A stretch of DNA of 64,000 nucleotides. Source: Peltaster fructicola (taxonomy: Eukaryota > Ascomycota > Dothideomycetes). The position numbers were made by a program, and so were the translations under genes. Of the stretch, positions 44,040-55,700 are shown one piece after another. A model generated the notes under the pieces. That model was not told the origin of the DNA. It saw only the letters and a list, made by a program, of their open reading frames with translations, and did no database searches. Where the stretch lies: assembly GCA_001592805.2 (NCBI GenBank), contig CP051142.1, positions 2,852,001-2,916,000 on the forward strand, in the 5' to 3' direction. Each line of letters starts with the position of its first letter. The first letter of the stretch is position 1.

Positions 44040-44503
44040 GACGGCTAGGTTTGTTGTTGTAGTGAAGGTTGAAGGGTGGAGGATGTGCTTGGCGCTAGAT
44101 CTTATCCTGTACGGAAGAGGCAAGTCAGCGGAAGTGGTTGTAGAAGAGGACCGCAAGCATGTGAGTTGTGGGATCACAAGACTAGCAGCGTGAATGATGT
44201 GTGGTATCAAAGATTGTCAGAAAATTGTAAAGTGTGTTAAGAAGGCAGCGTGCGAGATTACCAATGGTGCAACTGATGTGAACGGTATTATCGTCGAATT
44301 TGGCGGGTATCGCCATACATAATTGACACGATGGCGTCTTGCAATGTGAAGCAATCTTGGACCACTGAGTGCACTTCCAGCCGAAGCAATCCTACTGCTC
44401 TGTGCTCTGACCGATGATGGTTTCAGCACAGCCTCACTTGAGTTCAAGGCTGCCTTCGCTATGGGAAGTAGCCAACCATAGGCTATCGACCTACATTACA
44501 GCT
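44040..44503. promoter_or_regulatory. upstream region of the small conserved gene
   Basis: It lies between the PPR gene's stop and the small gene's start, both minus strand. No gene is recognised. Confidence 0.45.
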
Positions 44504-47500
44504 TCATGGATGAGCTTCCCGATTCTTCGTCGGTATCGACTCTGGCAGCAGCAAGTGATGCTGGTCACCCAGAGCCCTCTGCTGTCGGCGCCGACCCCGT
44601 ATTACCTTACGAACTCGCTGCCTCCTCCATCTTTGCGCTGCTGCCTCCTTCGCCGTTGTCAGTGCAGGTCGTGACATCGGATATTCATCTTTGAACGACT
44701 CAATGTACGTCTCTTGTAGATAGTCACCAGGCACCTTCGGCATCTGTGATAAGGCCAACAGGGTGTTTGGCGCATCGCGGATGATCTTGGTAGCTCCACC
44801 GATCCAGGCATGACGACCATCCCATCCATGAAATATGCCCATTTCGCCACGTGAACCGAGCAGACTGAGCTTCAAAGCTGCATTGCACAGCAGGACAAGC
44901 GTCATGTAATCGGGCCGAGCCTGGATTGTCGCTATACTGTCTTGTCTCATGAGAAAACTGCCATCAAGCAGTCGACTGTTGCTCTTGGATGTGCCTTCAT
45001 CTGTCTGCCAGCCTGGGAACTCCTCGATCATATACTGCTCAGTCAGCTGGAAAGCCAGTAGAACCAGCGGATGATGCACTGTAAGGCATTGCTGCACAAC
45101 ATTGTTGACCGTTGCTCGATCCATGGTAAGCCCGTAGCTTATATACTTGCGCACTAGATTGGTCAATGTAGCTCGTTTGTCCTGCCGCGCAAGTGAGGTA
45201 ATTTGCAAGCTGAATGCTGCGCTTAGTAGGCGATCGCCAAGTGATGTGCTCGGAGGTTTGCGCACTTTCTTGTCTTCCCACTTCAGGTTGTCGACGAGGA
45301 ACGGACTGGGGTACTCTTCGTTGGACACCTCGCTCGAAGCCTCATCTGCTCGTCGAACATTTGTGCTGAACACTTTCGACTTGTACACCTGATAGTTGGC
45401 GACCGACCACCTTGGTTTCCAATCGGTCCTCGATCTGCCTAGTATGTAATGTTGGAGCTGCCTATCAGGGTGAGTTTGCAGAATGTTCCACCAAATTTCG
45501 TTGACTTTGTTGTGCTGGTCATTAGTCAAATACGCCAACATAAGTCCAGTTGAGATCTCGATGTGCTGGCTATAGACCTCGTAGCTTAGACGTTTCCCGA
45601 GAGGTGTAGCATTGTCGACATCAGAGCTCTTATATCGATCGTGGGTTGCAGGGAAATGTTCAGCAATCTCGAGCTCACCGTAGCTCTGTGACTTTAGCCA
45701 TCGATTGTACTTCTCCATGAACTGCTCTATCTCCTTGATGTGACCGCCTCGCCCAAGCATGGCAAGGATGGCGCCAATGGTATCGCCCAGAGAGCCACCT
45801 CCTGTACGATCATTCGGTGATGGGAACTCCATATGTCGGTCGTACTGTCTGGTATGCAACGGTTCCCAAGGAAGCTCCTCGAACATCACATCCAATCTTG
45901 CTGTGAGAAGCGCAGGGTCGACGCCCTTGTAGTCTCCTTGCTTGTTTTGTGCACGTTCAACAGCAATGAGGTAAAGCTTTTCCATCAGCGGCGAGCTCTT
46001 GATTGTTTGTGCGTGCAATGACATGTATATCCCGATCGCGCGCTGAGGCTCGTCAGTATTCAGAAATCCCTGCATGACAATACCATAGTGGAGTGCCGTT
46101 GCTCGTATATTCCTCTCCGGCATAACGTTACGAACAATGCGCATAGCAGCTGCAGGATTGCGGTTCGTTGCATGGGCCTGAGCTAGAGCAGCATAAGTAT
46201 GTGCGTCTATCTCTACCTCAGCATCTTGCATGCCCTGCCAGAGAGCTTGGGTCGTTGTGATGCCAACGTGGCGAGCAGATTCCATGAGTATGAGATTGAA
46301 AGGCTCCGTCAAAGCCTTATGGTCTTCCAGATCGGCCAGAGGAAAGATTCGATTGGCGAAAGTCTTTCGTGCGCGATCGAAGTCATGATTGACCACATGA
46401 GCCTTTACCAGGTAGGTCAACAGCGCGACTGTTGGCTTAGACTCGGTATAGCGTTCGTAGTCCAGGAGAAGAGCCTCCAAGCTTGATGTGCGACCTTGCA
46501 TTGCCAGGTGATGCAAGAGAGGCTCAAATGTGCCTGCATCGAACTTGCCACCATGCTCGAGGTGTCGTTCGAGTAGCTTATCAGCGAGTCGAAGCTGACC
46601 AGCGTTAATAAAGGCTCTAAGGCACGCGTTCAAGTAAGTTGTTCCTGGCTCTGTTCCTGTCAGCCTCTGAGCTTCAGCCCTGAGCTCTCCGTATGCCCTG
46701 GCAGCTTCACGATAATCCCGTCTCGCGGCGTGCACGTCGATCAAGCTGACTAGACTGCTCTGAGGCACGTCTGTGACTCGGTCTTTTGCCCAAGATCGCA
46801 TGACTTCCGCCCATATGTTCACGCCAGCGCAGTCGCCAGTCCGGGCATAACGCTCCATGAATAGGGCTGCCTTCTCTGGAGCAGGCTTGACAACACCAAG
46901 AGCTCCGAATCTAAATCGAACCAGATCTGACAGATTCCTCATGTGATGCCATCGCTTAGCGATGTGTTCTTGTCCGTTAGTATTGTCAAGCACCTTGCAG
47001 ACATATTGCCACAGCAGTCTTGATTTGGTGTCGCTAGCGACATCTTCCGTCTTCAATAGACAAGCCTGCACCAGCTGCGTAGTCACCTTGCCAACTGAGT
47101 TGAAGTCAATAACCGAGCACGCCTTTGTGATGTCCTCAAGTACGTCCTCAAAGACAGCTATGCAGTCCGCTGTAGATTCGTTCTGACAAACGCTTTGAAT
47201 AATCTTGCAGTGTATGCCGGCACGGAACCTGTCCTTCATAGTTCTCTTCAGAGTGTTTCGACGGAGATCCCGTAGCATCGCTGCCTTCACGAACCCAAGA
47301 TAAAGTCCCCATCGGTGCTTGTCCTCGCGATGAACAGTCTTCTGACAGTACATTTCGTCGGCGAGTCTTGCAGCTCGCGGCAGACTGTCGTCCAAGCTAT
47401 CGAGTGTTGACCAGACCTGTGGTAGTATGTTGGTCTGACCGTTGAACGCATTCATGTAGCGTTGGTAGGCGGGATCCCACTGCTCGTTGACCAATGCATT

Positions 47501-48616
47501 AGCGATGTACCAGATAGAGAGTGCTGCCTGGCCTTTGCGTGAGAGCAGCTCTGATGCTTCTTGTTGGGCCTGATTTGCGAGGCCGACCAAGCCACATCGT
47601 AGGAAGACTGATATCACAGCATAATAGGTTGGTAATGTGCGCTTGGTCTTGCTGAGCCTGTTATATATGCCGATAAGATCATTGTCGCTGGATTCAGAAT
47701 GATACTTCGCAAGAAATTGCAATATCGGTTCCACTAGGGCTGGTCTTGCCCGCTCTTGTGCTGTCAGTTGATTGTAAAGATTGACCACTGCAAGAGCACA
47801 TTGTGACCCAATCTGCGAATTTGTTCCCGCCAGGCGTACTGGGGCATTGTCGATGAAGGCTAGACGTTCTTGAGCTTTTTCGATGAAGTGTAACGTCATG
47901 TCGACCCGTGAGAGACGTTTCTTTCGGAGCTGTGCCAGAGTACGGGAGACGAAGTCTGTGGGCACTGTGTTCGCTTGTCTCTGGTTGGCATATAGCTCTT
48001 CAGATGTGGCTGCCCATTGCAGTGTTTGCTGGGCAGCATGTGTGTTGTTTATGGAATGTGTGTTGTCCGGCTCACGCCAATCTCCAACAGCAAACTCATC
48101 GTCAACTAGAAATGCTGGCGAGGCATGGGATCCTTTGGAATTCTGCGTATGATCATGGTGTGCGATCGAGGAGTACTCTCTAAGCGCATGAACATAGCCT
48201 CTTGGCAATCTGCTCGCGTTCCTAGTCTTCCACGAGTCGTCGCGAAAGGACGGACTGCGTTGAGCCAGCCAAGCCAGTGCCTGTCTCGGGTAGAGAAAGT
48301 CTAGGAAGCCTGGATCGTAAGGTTCGATATTGTTACCATCTCCGGACGCCGCCTTGCTCTTCCCATCCTTATGCCCTGAGATTCTCCCCGCTTCCACGTT
48401 GTCTGGCTTTTCACAGCTCTTGCGGTGTATTCCCGAGGTGCTATCGTCGTGCTTCCAATGAATCGCGTCGATGGCAAGCGACGAGAGATTCAGATCGAGG
48501 GCGCCATGTGTGAAGAACGCTGCTTGGAGCTGACGTTTGCTTGTCCCGGGTCGTCGCGCAGATCTTAGTGACAATCGTGCTCCGTTCTCGAGGCATGTCG
48601 ATGCACGCTCCAGCAT
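44504..48616 (-). CDS. pentatricopeptide-repeat protein, probable mitochondrial translation/RNA factor
   Basis: One uninterrupted frame of 1370 residues starts at an ATG at 48616. The first 30 residues are rich in Arg and Ser (ENGARLSLRSARRPGTSKR), as in a mitochondrial presequence. The middle holds many degenerate 35-residue helical-pair repeats, for example LLTYLVKAHVVNHDFDRARK, DAHTYAALAQAHATNRNPA and ALHYGIVMQGFLNTDEPQRA. Size and layout resemble Pet309/Cya5-type PPR proteins of filamentous fungi, which act on mitochondrial mRNAs such as cox1; assignment to one target is not possible from sequence. The C-terminal 300 residues contain few clear repeats and end in a basic tail. Confidence 0.82.
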   Translation of the reverse strand: MLERASTCLENGARLSLRSARRPGTSKRQLQAAFFTHGALDLNLSSLAIDAIHWKHDDSTSGIHRKSCEKPDNVEAGRISGHKDGKSKAASGDGNNIEPYDPGFLDFLYPRQALAWLAQRSPSFRDDSWKTRNASRLPRGYVHALREYSSIAHHDHTQNSKGSHASPAFLVDDEFAVGDWREPDNTHSINNTHAAQQTLQWAATSEELYANQRQANTVPTDFVSRTLAQLRKKRLSRVDMTLHFIEKAQERLAFIDNAPVRLAGTNSQIGSQCALAVVNLYNQLTAQERARPALVEPILQFLAKYHSESSDNDLIGIYNRLSKTKRTLPTYYAVISVFLRCGLVGLANQAQQEASELLSRKGQAALSIWYIANALVNEQWDPAYQRYMNAFNGQTNILPQVWSTLDSLDDSLPRAARLADEMYCQKTVHREDKHRWGLYLGFVKAAMLRDLRRNTLKRTMKDRFRAGIHCKIIQSVCQNESTADCIAVFEDVLEDITKACSVIDFNSVGKVTTQLVQACLLKTEDVASDTKSRLLWQYVCKVLDNTNGQEHIAKRWHHMRNLSDLVRFRFGALGVVKPAPEKAALFMERYARTGDCAGVNIWAEVMRSWAKDRVTDVPQSSLVSLIDVHAARRDYREAARAYGELRAEAQRLTGTEPGTTYLNACLRAFINAGQLRLADKLLERHLEHGGKFDAGTFEPLLHHLAMQGRTSSLEALLLDYERYTESKPTVALLTYLVKAHVVNHDFDRARKTFANRIFPLADLEDHKALTEPFNLILMESARHVGITTTQALWQGMQDAEVEIDAHTYAALAQAHATNRNPAAAMRIVRNVMPERNIRATALHYGIVMQGFLNTDEPQRAIGIYMSLHAQTIKSSPLMEKLYLIAVERAQNKQGDYKGVDPALLTARLDVMFEELPWEPLHTRQYDRHMEFPSPNDRTGGGSLGDTIGAILAMLGRGGHIKEIEQFMEKYNRWLKSQSYGELEIAEHFPATHDRYKSSDVDNATPLGKRLSYEVYSQHIEISTGLMLAYLTNDQHNKVNEIWWNILQTHPDRQLQHYILGRSRTDWKPRWSVANYQVYKSKVFSTNVRRADEASSEVSNEEYPSPFLVDNLKWEDKKVRKPPSTSLGDRLLSAAFSLQITSLARQDKRATLTNLVRKYISYGLTMDRATVNNVVQQCLTVHHPLVLLAFQLTEQYMIEEFPGWQTDEGTSKSNSRLLDGSFLMRQDSIATIQARPDYMTLVLLCNAALKLSLLGSRGEMGIFHGWDGRHAWIGGATKIIRDAPNTLLALSQMPKVPGDYLQETYIESFKDEYPMSRPALTTAKEAAAQRWRRQRVRKVIRGRRRQQRALGDQHHLLLPESIPTKNREAHP

Positions 48617-48953
48617 AACACAATGGTGGTAGGACGAAGGTCTTCCTGGAGTGATGAGCTTGATTTTACCACAAGAACATCACAGTGGCGAGGGTCAGAG
48701 ATGCATCGAATAGCAATAAGAGAAGCTGCGATGCAAGAGAAGCGACAGGTGTAGTGTTTGGAGGGACTGGATGTGTTCTAGATCAAATGTGTTCATGGTG
48801 GTCATCGATTTCTCGATGACGCTCGGACGTTCGCAGAAGTCAATTCCGCAGATCGAGCCGCATCATGATATGGGAGTGATGTCGACAAGCTCAATACACT
48901 ACATGCTGCTTGAACTTCTATCACTCATTATTATGATTCTATGGTGTTCCCGA
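48617..48953. promoter_or_regulatory. upstream region of the PPR gene
   Basis: This 337-base gap between a minus-strand stop and the PPR start should contain the PPR promoter. No coding sequence is recognised. Confidence 0.45.
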
Positions 48954-50542
48954 TCATGCAGACTTGAGATGGTCCTGAAGCATGGCAATTGCTTCTTGTC
49001 TGATATCAGGTCGGAAGCACCAGTCATTGAGCTCTTCACGATCCGCTGCAATGACTGTCAGTACATCGCCGTCTTAATGCCAGGTAGAGAATAACTCACT
49101 CGGTGCCTTCTCCTTGTTGAAATACGGCTTTGACCTCTCGAACACCTTCGCGTAGCCCAGTGTTCCCCAGCTCGACAGGATCTGCATAGCGCAAACTCGA
49201 TCATGGCGGAGCTGTTGGAACAGTCGCAATCGATCATTGACGTCCTCTGTAGAGGCGAGGTCGCTCATGAACACGCCCAGAGCTGCCGCGTCCTCCACTG
49301 CCATCGCTGCACCTTGGCCAAGAACTGCGCATCCTGTCAGTAGGCCAAACCGAAAGAGGAATCGTACAGACTTACATGGTAGCATAGGATGTGATGCATC
49401 GCCAGTCAATACTAGACGATCTCTGACCAAGGTTTCCACTGGTTTTTCTCTAGTGGCCAGCCTCCAGATAGAGATGTCATTGGCCTTGTCACACAAGCCA
49501 ATAAATGTCTCATGGTACCCGTGGGCAACCTTGAGGAGGTCCTCCCTGGTTGCTTCTTTGCTCCAAGCTATGTGGAGGTTAGCATCACACTCCAGGCTAG
49601 CACAATCACATACCGCCCTGCCAGTCCACGTTGTCCTTGAAGAAGATGGCACAATTCGCCATAGCGCCACTACTGCTGTCAGTCTGATCATGCTGCGTGA
49701 TAGGATTGCGTACCCTTTGCATGGGTATGAGACAAAGTTCCTTCCGTCTGGGTTGATGCAGTACAGGAATCGGTTCAGACCAGCTTCATGGATCGGCTTA
49801 GTACGAGGGTCGTTGGCGACCTCTTCCATGGGAATCAGGAAGCGAATCATGGCAGTCCCTGCTGCTTCGTTGCGGATAGGAGCCCCTGAAACCTTTTCTG
49901 CAAGCTCGGTGTGGATGCCGTTAGCAATGACCACAAGGTCCTTCTTGATCGTTGACCTATTGGCAAGACGGATCGTGCCATCTAGATCGACATCATCGAC
50001 GTGTGTTCGCAGTTGAAGCCTTGCTGGATGTCTTTTAGAAGTCGTCTGCTCGACAGCTTGCCTTTTGAGCTCGGCATGAAGATCACCACGATGGAATAGC
50101 AGCCAGCGTGCACCGAAAGACTTCACAACATCGGGATACTTTGTAGATTTCAACATCTCACCATTTTCCCAGTTAAGATATGCCATCTGGTCTCGATCAG
50201 CCTGGCTTGCAAATGTCGATCAACGGACTGACCTCATCAGCATCTGATCCCCTTGCAGCCTCGAAGTCAAAGTCGTAGTGCTTCAGTACTCTTGTCGAGT
50301 TTGGTGTCATGTGGATCCCTGCTCCGATCTCGTTGGCGAACCTCGACTTCTCAAAGATCTGACAGTTTCAATCATCATGATATCTCGAGATCGACCCGGC
50401 TCACCTCGACATCGTGCCCACTGTCCGTCAGAGCAATCGCGGCTGCTAACCCAGCGATTCCAGCTCCAATGATGCCGACCTTTAGCTGTATACCAGGCGC
50501 TGAGATGACCTCAGTGGCTGGCGGACTGTCAGTTGAATCCAT
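48954..50542 (-). CDS. FAD-dependent monooxygenase, salicylate-hydroxylase-like
   Basis: Seven exons on the minus strand (50542-50405, 50358-50233, 50186-49714, 49672-49614, 49567-49376, 49324-49100, 49045-48954) encode 434 residues. The FAD-binding GIIGAGIAG is at about 23-31; the second FAD motif is LTGDASHPMLPFLGQGAA, restored by splicing across intron 5. Other joins give DVEIFEKSRF, SYPCKGSGAMANCAIFF and DNVDWQGAWSKEAT. The last exon gives ELNDWCFRPDIRQEAIAML. Group A flavoprotein hydroxylases use NAD(P)H and oxygen to hydroxylate aromatic acids; the substrate here is unknown. Introns are 41-54 bases. It shares a divergent region with the mL46 gene. Confidence 0.9.
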
Positions 50543-51029
50543 GAGATAATGATAGCGATATGAAGATAGATGATGGGTGGTAGATCTATGCTGACACGCT
50601 GTCACCTCTATCATGCACGTCTTGGCATGTATGTTCCCACTGAGAGACCAGCTGCCGAGCCTTAGCTGAGCCTGGACAACGCTGATCGACTGAAACTCCG
50701 CCACGCTACATGCAGAGTGGACAGCTTCACGCTATAGCGCCCAACTGTAAGCTAGGCGGTCTGGGGAGCATGCGATACGCTGACAATGTAGAGCTCGATG
50801 GCCATCGTTGCAGGTGATAGTGTAGCATGGTCGGTAGATGATCAGACAGACGGAGCGTCGAGCCAGCAGCCTGAACGGAAGACAGGCGTTGCAGGCATGA
50901 GGTGAATCCTTCGCATATATGTACCTGTGCTGCTGTGAAAACGAGCTAGTCCCAGGTTGGATGGAATTTTATATCGTGAAGATCGGAGAACAGGACGGGC
51001 GACCGTCCATTCACAACACGATTGCATCC
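50543..51029. promoter_or_regulatory. divergent intergenic region, monooxygenase / mL46
   Basis: About 487 bases separate the starts. An AT-rich TTTTATATCG near 50966 is a candidate TATA-like element about 60 bases upstream of the mL46 start. No gene is recognised. Confidence 0.45.
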
Positions 51030-52258
51030 ATGAGCTCAGCACCAAAACGAATACGGCAACTTGCCATCAATGGCAGTAAGTAAGGATCAAAGCGATGCTA
51101 ACTCGGACTAACGCTCGCTGTCAGCTGCTCTCGGACGGGACACCATCTGCAGGACATGTCTGATCCGCATATCACGACAGTCACGACAATTTGCTGCTGC
51201 TGCTGCCGTTGCTCCAGCTGCTGAAGAGCCAGCAGGTCAGAACGGACAGTCAGCACAGAACAAAGGCTTGCAAAAAGCATATCGACTCTTGATTGCGCCA
51301 GTAGTCTCACGACCACCCATGCTCACACGAGAATCCACATCTTTCGAGAAAGCATATTACCTCTATCAGAAGCGCCTCAACGAGCGGTTAGCCCTTCCGC
51401 TGACACGATACTTCTATTACAAGAAAGGTACGCCGGCTGATGTGGAGTGGAAGCGCAAGATCAAGTCGCGGCAGACTGCAGCAAGAGACATTGGTGTATA
51501 CAACGCGTATGGCGAATTCGGATGGAACGATGAAGTTCTGCTCGGAGACAAGACGGCAGAGCCTGATGCTACAAGAGACGCACTGATAAGAGATGCCGAG
51601 GGACGAGACATTGTCAACGCGAAGCCCGTAGACGACAAGGATGTTGCTGGAGCTGTCATCGCAGGTGATGCTGCGCAAGGAGAAGCAACGCAGAAAGAGC
51701 TGCAACTGCAACTTGAGCGTCCGGCATCTCGCGTTGCTAAGGCTGACAACGACAACGACACCAAGAGTCTAAGCCGCAAGATGGACCGCATTCTGTATCT
51801 GCTCGTGAAGAATGCAGAGGGTCGATGGCGATTCCCCGAAGATCGCATGCTGGGTGCCGAGTCATTATACCAAGTAAGTCCCACCTTCGCAGTGCACACG
51901 GCGATACTGATAGTTCCAGGCTGCAGAAAGAATCATTGTACAGTCTGCTGGCATCAACATGAATACATGGGTCGTGGGAAATCATCCGATCGGCCACTTC
52001 CAGTACAACTATCCCAGCCCAAAAACCACCAAGTTTCAACGTCAACGAACCCCTGAGAGCCCGGCTGAAGAGGTCGAACAAGAGGAGCAAGGAGAGAAAG
52101 TGTTTTTCATGAAGGCACGCATCTTGGCAGGCCAGGCTGACCTTGCCAAGAACATCTATGGTGATTCTGAGTATCAATGGCTTGCCAAAGAGGAGATCGA
52201 GTCGCAGGTCACTCCACAATACTGGAGCTACATTCGCAATATGCTGACTGAGCGATGA
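51030..52258 (+). CDS. MRPL17: mitochondrial large-subunit ribosomal protein mL46 (MRPL17)
   Basis: Three exons (51030-51075, 51125-51873, 51920-52258) encode 377 residues. The first 35 residues are rich in Arg and hydroxylated residues (MSSAPKRIRQLAING), a mitochondrial presequence. YRLLIAPVVSRPPMLT and FEKAYYLYQKRLNERLALP are the conserved N-terminal block of fungal mL46. The splice RMLGAESLYQ|AAERIIV joins the Nudix-like region, with NTWVVGNHPIGHF and FFMKARILAGQADL typical of mL46. Its role is structural, in the mitochondrial 54S subunit. Compared with yeast there is an acidic insert around 175-215. Confidence 0.92.
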
Positions 52259-52728
52259 AGCGAACCCTGTAATTATCTGTATCATATCATGCAGGAGGCC
52301 TGCCAATGTCGCTCAAAGAAGCTAAATCCACCGAGGGTTACCGCTCACTGGCGCCCGGTCAAACACTATAACCATTGACTTCCCTCCTCCGACTGTCAAT
52401 TATCTGCACATTGTAAGCCACTCGAGTGACGCAGCAGCGTATAGCAGCGTGAATGTGTAGAGTCGATGGGAATGATGAAGGTGACTAAGCAGAGATGGGC
52501 GCAGCAGCGCTGGAGTCCAGGTGATTGGCCCGAATTTGTTTGTTCACCTGCGCAGTTGCCTTGCGACTTTTTGTACTACTGCCATTCAACAAGGCTGACA
52601 TCACATTTCGCAACTCCTCTGCACAACCCCTTCGCGACAAAAGACTTACAACTCATTGATTGCGCAATCACTTCCTCAGGTATGGTTGCAGTGCTCACAT
52701 GAATCGATATTCCTAAAGCGCGCGCGCA
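52259..52728. promoter_or_regulatory. upstream region of the 2217-residue ubiquitin hydrolase
   Basis: No gene is recognised. An alternating CG run (GCGCGCGCGC) ends just before the start codon at 52729. Confidence 0.45.
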
Positions 52729-55700
52729 ATGGCTTCACCACCTGGCACTGACGCTACGCTACCTCACACCCAAGCTCTATCGACTCCCAAGCGCTCAGCA
52801 AGTACCTCTCCCGACTGCGATTCTTCTGACTCGAAACGACGACGCTTGAGTGAAGACGATGTCGTGATCGAAGAAGTCATTGAACCTGAATACGACTCAT
52901 CATACGCGATTGATAGCATAATCATGCATCCGGCGCAGGACACCTTCGAGCCTTGCGATCACCAGCACCGAGTCGCGACCGACTTTGGACCACAGCAAAA
53001 CGACCTCCTCGGTTTGTCTTCCGCCATCATCGATACTACGAAGTATATTCCACTGCACGTCATTCGACCTATTGCCGAATGGCTACACGAGCATGTCATC
53101 ACAATACAAGCGCTGGATCCGCTGTCAGAAGAAAGCATACTCATGTACAAGCACAACGCTCCGACCTTCAGCACTCTTGCAGGATGTCTTCACCAGCTGC
53201 TCGAGGTCCAGGACGCCCTGGAACAGCAGCGGCATCTACACAGAGCCTTCCGTTCGCAACTGCTGGCTTTCTTCGAGACATTCTATCAAGACACCATCGA
53301 GTTTGCACTGCGAATGACATACCTTGCGCCTGGCTTTCTCGATGAAGCCCTGCACTCTGCTACAAGTCAGCAATCAATCGAGCCCACCGTACTCATGTTC
53401 CCAATACTAGCCGCAAGATTCCTCTCTGCAGAGCTACCTTTCACCCATGACTTGATGAAGAAGCATGGCTTCGATTTCAGCAGAGTCAAAACCGCACAAA
53501 AGACGTACGATCTGCTTCCAAGAGTCCTACAAAGACTACTGGATCGCCTTCTCGAGGAAGGGGATCGTATCAATGGTGGTTGGAACTGTGTAGAGGCGAT
53601 CCTGCAACTGATGGGTCTACCACTGTACGCCAAGTCAATGCCTGAGCAGTCCTCAACACGCACTCTCCGAGACTTACAACACACCGTGTCGAGTCTACAT
53701 ACGAGGCTTCTGCCTGTCTTGAGTCGGAAGAGTCCTAAGACTTTCAGGCACTCCTTCTACCCGACACTCTACCAGAGCATTCGTTTCTACTTGAAACGAC
53801 TTCTTGAACGATTGGACACGAGAGATGTGCAATCGTTCCTGCGGATGTTGTGGACAATGGTTGGCTATCAGCCTGACGATACGGTCGAACAATTATCCAG
53901 TGGAGACTGCATGCTTGTGTGCAGGTTCACATGGCAGATCGAGGTTGCGAAGACGCTCATCCGTACGGATTTCATGACCGCACGGAAACATGGTGTGTGC
54001 TTCCTCCAGGCCTTGCTGCAGCAGGCTTGCCAGGATCATAAGCCGTCTGCTGTAGACTTGCATCCGGTCATACGAGCTATCCGCGATATCGTCGTGCAAT
54101 CCGCGATCGTGCCCTATATCTTTGGACCACAATCTCATGCAGGTCTGATGTGGAACACGAAGGGCATTCTTGCCTTCCTGGCCTTGACCGGCGCGTGGGA
54201 CATCAAGCTCACTGATTATGTTTGGTCTACCTGCACCGAGTCGAGCGACGACGAACTGATCAAAAGCGCTTTCAGTGCTCTTGACGAAGCTGTCCAATAC
54301 CTTGACTACAGTAACTCGCTCGATCTTCTAACAAGATTTCGAACCACCAAAGCTGACAAGCTGAGCCTGTTCGCAGCAGAGTTCCTGGACCGGCTCCTTA
54401 GGAGAATCAACACAACCGACACACAAGTGTGGGCACAATCCGATCAACTTGCCATGCCATATATGATATGCATGGACATCTTGAACAAAATGGACGACGC
54501 ACCACCATCTCCTGCCGTCAGCGAGATCTATGCCATCGCCACTACACAGCTGCAACTTCCTCTTGCCCAAAGGATCTCAACCTCAGATCAGGTGGCAATC
54601 ACTGAGCAGTGCACCAAGGACATTCGACAGCAGACATGCCGTGCCAATGTTGGTAGCACTATACTCCAGCACTATTTGCGATGGGCGCGTCAACAACACA
54701 TGCCGTATGACAACTTCGTTGTGCCTAGTCTGGACGAGGCAGTGGCCGATTTCGTACGGGTCGTACGGCAGCTTGATTCCAGTCGAGCTGCCATCTCGAT
54801 GGCTACTCGGGGTCGTGTGCTGTCCAGGGTCGAGCTCGCCATGTATCTCACTCCTTCAGCTCCGCCAACGACATCTGAACTCGAATGTGAGCAGAAATTT
54901 TGGGACCACGCTGTGGGACACGCAGCTGTCCGTCGATTGAAGCAAGACGCACTCGAGCACATGCTCTGCATCGCTCTACACGAAGGATGCGAATCCCCGG
55001 CCGTCACTTTCCTCAAGCGACGACTGATCCTCGCCTTGCCGTCCATGCCAAGCTCTCTCGCCTCAAAGAGTCTTATCACATTCCTGGAGAAGGATGTTGT
55101 CTCCACTCACGGTATCGATGCGACTATTGAAGAGCTCAACCATGATGTTCTATGGCAGGAACTACTCCGGCTTGAACTTCTAGTCCAAAACGGAGAGGTA
55201 CAAGTTGCAGCTCTACAAGCCATATGTAAGGTCCTACATTCATCGCCACTGGCTAGCGGCTTTTTACTCTATCAACTTGAGGCATTGGCGATCAAGACGG
55301 TGCAATTGGACGACTCCCATCAGTGCCGATATGTCCGTCGAAGCTTCGAAATCTTCCGTCATCTGCTGCGCGACGACCAGGTCGTCGCAACGCTGTCAAT
55401 AAACATCACGAAACTTGAGTCACTCTTGGGCTGTCAGACACGCAACATAGCTAAGCAAGCTTTCTTTCTGCTTCACTCGCTGCCACTATCGGTCACGAGC
55501 TGTGAAACGCATCTAGATGCAGACGACTGCAGCCAACAGCTTGTCGGTCGACCCTGGTTTGTGGCATATGCTGTCGACAGTGTCATCAAAGAGGTCCAAC
55601 ACAGCGATCAAGCAGAGAATTACAACAGCGATACTGCTTGTAAGGCTTTGGTCGCCGTGGTAGATGTCCTGCTGAACGCAATGGACACAATCTACGATGA